A stretch of 9,182 nucleotides of DNA from Alphaproteobacteria bacterium (GTDB taxonomy: Bacteria > Pseudomonadota > Alphaproteobacteria > Zavarziniales > Zavarziniaceae): NCBI GenBank assembly GCA_021774355.1, contig JAJFJE010000018.1:1-9182 (forward strand), in the 5' to 3' direction. Shown here piece after piece: positions 6,394-9,182 of the stretch. Numbering within the stretch: position 1 is the stretch's first letter; the number at the start of each line of letters is the position of its first letter. Position numbers and translations under genes: made by a program. The notes below the pieces were generated by a model. The model saw nothing but the letters and a program-made list of their open reading frames with translations, had not been told where the DNA came from and ran no database searches.

Positions 6394-6806
6394 TGCGCGG
6401 TCTCGATACGCTGATCCGGCTCAGCCAGCGCCAGCTTGACGAGAAACGCCGGGTGCTGGGCGAACTGGAACATCTGCGCAACGAATTCCAGGAGCAGGCC
6501 CGGCGCCTGGAGACCGAATTGGAGGGAGAACGCGACGCCGTCCTGGGGGGCGTGGTCAATGGCAGCGCCGCTTATTTCTCGGCCGCGCGCCAGCGCCGCG
6601 AGATCATTACCCGCTCGGCCGACGAACTGGCGGCCAAGATCGAGGCCACGGCCACGGCGGTGGCGGAAGCGTTCCAGGACGTCAAGCGGTTCGAAATTGC
6701 CCGCGACCTCAAGAACCGGCGGCGCCGGGCCGAGGCGGCGCGGCGCGAGCAGGCCGAACTGGACGACATCGCGCTCGGCCGCCACCGCCGGCGCAAGCCC
6801 AACTGA
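6393..6806 (+). CDS. fliJ: Flagellar export protein FliJ
   Basis: Small soluble coiled-coil protein that inserts into the FliI hexamer like the gamma stalk of F1-ATPase. It links the ATPase to the export gate FlhA and recycles export chaperones. The product is 137 aa, almost entirely helical and highly charged, with heptad-like hydrophobic spacing across about 5-125 and a basic Arg/Lys-rich tail. There is no enzymatic motif, as expected. Primary-sequence similarity in FliJ is weak, so the call rests on the coiled-coil pattern, the length and the position directly after fliI. The start shares one base with the fliI stop (TGATG), implying coupled translation. The stop is only 10 bp from the convergent moaE stop. 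Confidence 0.88.
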   Translation: MRGLDTLIRLSQRQLDEKRRVLGELEHLRNEFQEQARRLETELEGERDAVLGGVVNGSAAYFSAARQRREIITRSADELAAKIEATATAVAEAFQDVKRFEIARDLKNRRRRAEAARREQAELDDIALGRHRRRKPN

Positions 6807-6816
6807 CCGGCCGCCG

Positions 6817-7257
6817 CTACCAGCGCTCGGCAGCCGCCTCGTCGCTGGCCTTGGCGGCGACCCAGTGGCTGCCGTCGGCGGTGATCTCCTGCTTCCAGAA
6901 CGGCGCCTTGGTCTTCAGCCAGTCGATCAGGAAGGCCGTGGCGTCAAGCGCCGCCTGGCGATGGGGGCTGGTGGTCGCCACCAGCACCACCCGCTCGCCC
7001 AGGGCCAGCCGGCCGATCCGATGGATGATCAGGCAGTCGCTCAACTCGAAGCGGCGGCGCGCCTCGGTCTCGAGGGCGGCGAGCGCCCGCTCGGTCATGC
7101 CGGGATAGTGTTCCAAGGTGATGGCCACCACCTCCGCCTGGTCGCCGTGCCGGCGGACCAGGCCGATGAATGACGCCAGGGCCCCGACCCCGGGGCCCTG
7201 GTCCAGGCTGGCCAGGGCCGCGCCGGGGTCGAAATCCTCGGCTTGGATCCGGATCAT
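6817..7257 (-). CDS. moaE: Molybdopterin synthase catalytic (large) subunit MoaE
   Basis: Catalytic subunit of molybdopterin synthase. With thiocarboxylated MoaD it converts precursor Z (cyclic pyranopterin monophosphate) to molybdopterin by adding two sulfurs. The product is 146 aa, a normal length. Visible family motifs are FIGLVR (30-35), LEHYPGMTE (48-56), IIHRIGRLALGE (77-88), SPHR (97-100) and LKTKAPFWKQE (114-124). K115 and K122 have the spacing of the two active-site lysines of the E. coli enzyme (K119, K126). It is the last gene of the uvrC-pgsA-moaD-moaE string. Its ATG overlaps the moaD stop as ATGA, so the two subunits are probably made together. Confidence 0.97.
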   Translation of the reverse strand: MIRIQAEDFDPGAALASLDQGPGVGALASFIGLVRRHGDQAEVVAITLEHYPGMTERALAALETEARRRFELSDCLIIHRIGRLALGERVVLVATTSPHRQAALDATAFLIDWLKTKAPFWKQEITADGSHWVAAKASDEAAAERW

Positions 7258-7511
7258 GGGGCGCCGCCGGTGACCGGCGGGAAGATGGCGATCTCGTCGC
7301 TGTCCCGCACCGGCTGGTCGGGCCCGGCATAATCCTGGTTGACCGCGACCTTCAGGCTGGCCCGCTCGGCCAGGGCGGCGCTATGGGACGGGCTTTGCGC
7401 GGCCAGCCAGTCCAGCAGGGTCGCCACGGTGGTGACGTCGGGCGGCAGGGCGACGACTTCCTCGGCGTGGCCGATCCGTTCGCGGACCCAGGCAAAATAG
7501 AGGATGCGCAT
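7254..7511 (-). CDS. moaD: Molybdopterin synthase sulfur-carrier (small) subunit MoaD
   Basis: Ubiquitin-fold sulfur carrier of 85 aa. Its C-terminal glycine is adenylated by MoeB, converted to a thiocarboxylate, and inserted into the MoaE active site. It begins MRILYFAWVRERIG and ends DEIAIFPPVTGGAP, both matching MoaD apart from the last two residues. Canonical MoaD ends exactly at Gly-Gly, whereas here Ala84-Pro85 follow G82-G83. The reading is clear: the stop codon is the one overlapping the moaE start. Either the protein is trimmed, or this variant is non-canonical. It starts 3 bp after the pgsA stop with no evident Shine-Dalgarno site, so translation probably follows from pgsA. Confidence 0.95.
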   Translation of the reverse strand: MRILYFAWVRERIGHAEEVVALPPDVTTVATLLDWLAAQSPSHSAALAERASLKVAVNQDYAGPDQPVRDSDEIAIFPPVTGGAP

Positions 7512-7514
7512 GGG

Positions 7515-8087
7515 TCAGGCACTCGGTGGTGGATGATCGATCATGTGGCGCAGGCCGGCGCGCAGGTAATCATAGCCGGTGATCAGGGTCAGTGCGGCGG
7601 ACAGCCACAGGCACCAAAGGCCGATCATCACCGACGGAATGAGCGTCGGCGAGGCCTCGCCCACCATGAGGAAGCCAAGGGCCAGGATCTGCACCGTGGT
7701 CTTCCACTTGGCGAGCTTCGACACCGGCAGGCTGACCCGCAACTCGGCCAGGAACTCGCGCAGGCCCGAGACCAGCATTTCCCGGCACAGGATGATGACC
7801 GCGGCCACGACCGCGACGCCGGCGATGCGGTTGCTCGCCACCAGCATGAGAATGCAGGCCGAGATCAGCAGCTTGTCGGCAACCGGGTCGAGGAAACGCC
7901 CGAGCGCCGAAGACAGGTTCATGCTGCGGGCCAGATAGCCGTCGAGATAATCGGTCACCCCGGCCGCGGCGAACAAGGCGAACGGGACCCAGTTGCCATA
8001 GGGCGAGGCCAGAAAAAAGGCGCCCACGATGGCCGGGATCACGGCGATCCGGAACAAGGTCAGCAGATTGGGCAGGTGCGTGAGCAT
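7515..8087 (-). CDS. pgsA: CDP-diacylglycerol--glycerol-3-phosphate 3-phosphatidyltransferase PgsA
   Basis: Integral membrane enzyme making phosphatidylglycerophosphate from CDP-diacylglycerol and glycerol-3-phosphate, the committed step to phosphatidylglycerol and cardiolipin. From the ATG at 8087 it is 190 aa, typical of the family. The CDP-alcohol phosphotransferase signature DGxxARx8GxxxDxxxD is complete: D49, G50, A53, R54, G63, D67, D71. Hydrophobic segments are visible at about 9-28, 32-46, 73-103, 131-143 and 150-170. The N-terminus MLTHLPNLLTLFRI matches PgsA. A longer frame reaches 8174, but its 29 extra residues are Arg-rich, unlike PgsA and overlap the end of uvrC, so it is rejected. 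It lies 17 bp after uvrC and 3 bp before moaD, in one transcript. Confidence 0.95.
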   Translation of the reverse strand: MLTHLPNLLTLFRIAVIPAIVGAFFLASPYGNWVPFALFAAAGVTDYLDGYLARSMNLSSALGRFLDPVADKLLISACILMLVASNRIAGVAVVAAVIILCREMLVSGLREFLAELRVSLPVSKLAKWKTTVQILALGFLMVGEASPTLIPSVMIGLWCLWLSAALTLITGYDYLRAGLRHMIDHPPPSA

Positions 8088-8104
8088 GGCCGCAGGATAG
8101 GCGG

Positions 8105-9182
8105 TCAATTGGCGCCGTGGAAGTGGTCGTAGATCCGCTGGGCGACGGCGTCGGAAATGCCTTCGACCTGGCACAGATCGGCAAGGCCGGCCCGCTCGAT
8201 CTCGCGCACCGAGCCGAAATGATGGAGCAGCGCCCGTTTGCGCGCCGGGCCGATGCCGGAAACCTCGTCGAGGGCCGAGCGTACCGCAGCCTTGCCGCGC
8301 CGGGCGCGGTGGCTGCCGATGGCAAAGCGGTGGGCTTCGTCGCGCAGGCGCTGCAGGAAATAGAGCACCGGGCTGCGCTCGGGCAGGCTGAACTCGGCCC
8401 GGCCCGGGGCAAAGAACCGCTCGCGGCCGGCATTGCGGTCCGGTCCCTTGGCGATTCCGACGACCGCAATGTCGCTCAGGCCCTGTTCCTCCAGAATCGA
8501 GCGGACGGCAGCCAGTTGGCCGGCGCCGCCATCGATCAGCAGGAGGTCCGGCCAGTCGCCGCCGGTCCGGGCCGAGTCGCTTTCCGCCAGGCGCCGGAAG
8601 CGGCGCGTCAGGACCTCGCGCATCATGGCGAAATCGTCGCCCGGCGTGACGTCGGGCGAGCGGATGTTGAATTTGCGGTAGGCGTTCTTGAGAAAGCCCT
8701 CGGGGCCGGCGACGACCATCGCGCCGATCGCGTTGGTGCCCTGGATGTGGCTGTTGTCATAGACCTCGATCCGCTGGGGCGGGGCGTCGAGGTCGAACGC
8801 CTCGGCGACGGCCTGGAGCAGTTGCCCCTGGCTCGAGGTCTCGGCGAGGCGGCGGCCCAGGGCCTCCCGGGCATTGACCCCGGCCTGGTCGACCAGGGCC
8901 CGCTTGGCACCGCGCTGCGGGTGATGGACGGCAACCGCGTGCCCCGCCTTCAGGGTCAGGGCCGCGCCGACCAGGCCGGCTTCGGCAATCGGCCCGTCAG
9001 CCAGGATCAGCCGGGGCGGCGGCCGCTGGTCGTAAAACTGGACGAGAAAGGCGGCCCGCACCGCCTCGGCCGTGTCGCTGCGGTCGATCCGGGGAAAATA
9101 GGCCCGGTTGCCCCAGTTCTGACCGCGGCGGAAGAAGAACACCTGGACGCAGGCCTGGCCGCCATCCATGTGCAGGGCCATG
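8105..9182 (-). CDS. uvrC: UvrABC excision nuclease subunit C, C-terminal part (5' truncated by window)
   Basis: Endonuclease subunit of nucleotide excision repair. With UvrB it cuts the damaged strand on both sides of the lesion. Only the last roughly 358 residues are present; the GIY-YIG nuclease and UvrB-binding parts lie beyond the window. Counting from the first in-window Met (an internal one): VFFFRRGQNWGNRAYFP is at 14-30. The RNase H-like 5' nuclease has RIEVYDNSHIQGTNAIGAMV (137-156, D142), LLLIDGGAGQL (213-223, D217) and DEAHRFAI (281-288, H284), matching the catalytic Asp/Asp/His positions. A C-terminal tandem helix-hairpin-helix spans about 302-356 (VSGIGPARKRALLHHFGS, VEGISDAVAQRI). 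It is the first visible gene of the minus-strand operon with pgsA, moaD and moaE. Confidence 0.97.
   Translation of the reverse strand, partial: MALHMDGGQACVQVFFFRRGQNWGNRAYFPRIDRSDTAEAVRAAFLVQFYDQRPPPRLILADGPIAEAGLVGAALTLKAGHAVAVHHPQRGAKRALVDQAGVNAREALGRRLAETSSQGQLLQAVAEAFDLDAPPQRIEVYDNSHIQGTNAIGAMVVAGPEGFLKNAYRKFNIRSPDVTPGDDFAMMREVLTRRFRRLAESDSARTGGDWPDLLLIDGGAGQLAAVRSILEEQGLSDIAVVGIAKGPDRNAGRERFFAPGRAEFSLPERSPVLYFLQRLRDEAHRFAIGSHRARRGKAAVRSALDEVSGIGPARKRALLHHFGSVREIERAGLADLCQVEGISDAVAQRIYDHFHGAN

Noticed and set aside
7170..8132. Plus-strand frame (320 aa) across moaD and pgsA
   Set aside because: Its product is repetitive Gly/Gln/Arg/His with no family features. It crosses two real genes in antisense.
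8088..8174. N-terminal extension of pgsA
   Set aside because: The Arg-rich sequence is unlike PgsA, overlaps the conserved end of uvrC in another frame, and disappears if the family-typical start at 8087 is used.
1..9182. Search for tRNA, rRNA, CRISPR, insertion sequence or attachment-site signals
   Set aside because: I saw no long direct or inverted repeats, repeat-spacer pattern, transposase or RNA gene signature. Coding density and composition are uniform, so nothing suggests a mobile or defence island.

Overview
The window is GC-rich, tightly packed bacterial chromosome. It very probably comes from an alphaproteobacterium, and a Rhodospirillales-like lineage fits best. The reasons are an unmistakable CtrA response regulator divergent from fliI-fliJ, a CheA with a C-terminal receiver domain in a cheA-cheY-cheB-cheR order, and the gene string uvrC-pgsA-moaD-moaE. 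I cannot name the genus from the sequence alone.

There are three blocks. (1) Positions 2-4112, plus strand, hold a chemotaxis operon. It contains the 3' two-thirds or so of cheA (kinase domain, two CheW-like domains and a receiver; the Hpt end lies upstream of the window), then cheY, cheB and cheR. The last three are chained by 4-bp start/stop overlaps. (2) Positions 4171-6806 hold a divergent pair: ctrA on the minus strand and fliI-fliJ (flagellar export ATPase and its stalk protein) on the plus strand. They share a promoter region of about 165 bp with TTAA elements and nested palindromes. (3) Positions 6817-9182, minus strand, hold a housekeeping operon transcribed uvrC (5' end outside the window), pgsA, moaD, moaE. 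It covers nucleotide excision repair, phosphatidylglycerophosphate synthesis and molybdopterin synthase.

Functionally, blocks 1 and 2 form a motility locus. CheA phosphorylates CheY and CheB, and CheR and CheB adjust receptor methylation. FliI and FliJ power and regulate flagellar type III export. CtrA, a transcription factor controlling cell cycle and/or motility in this class, sits between them and may regulate fliIJ from the shared promoter. Block 3 is unrelated housekeeping and meets fliJ tail to tail with 10 bp between stops.

Nearly every base is assigned to a gene. The only non-coding stretches of note are the ctrA/fliI divergent region and the 58-bp cheR/ctrA convergent gap. I see no tRNA, rRNA, CRISPR, IS element, prophage or horizontally acquired segment, and no convincing new multi-gene system. 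The points most worth a second look are the MoaD C-terminus that runs two residues past Gly-Gly, the non-canonical CtrA tail, the CheA domain architecture, the pentapeptide-independent-looking CheR, and the palindromes and TTAA sites between ctrA and fliI.
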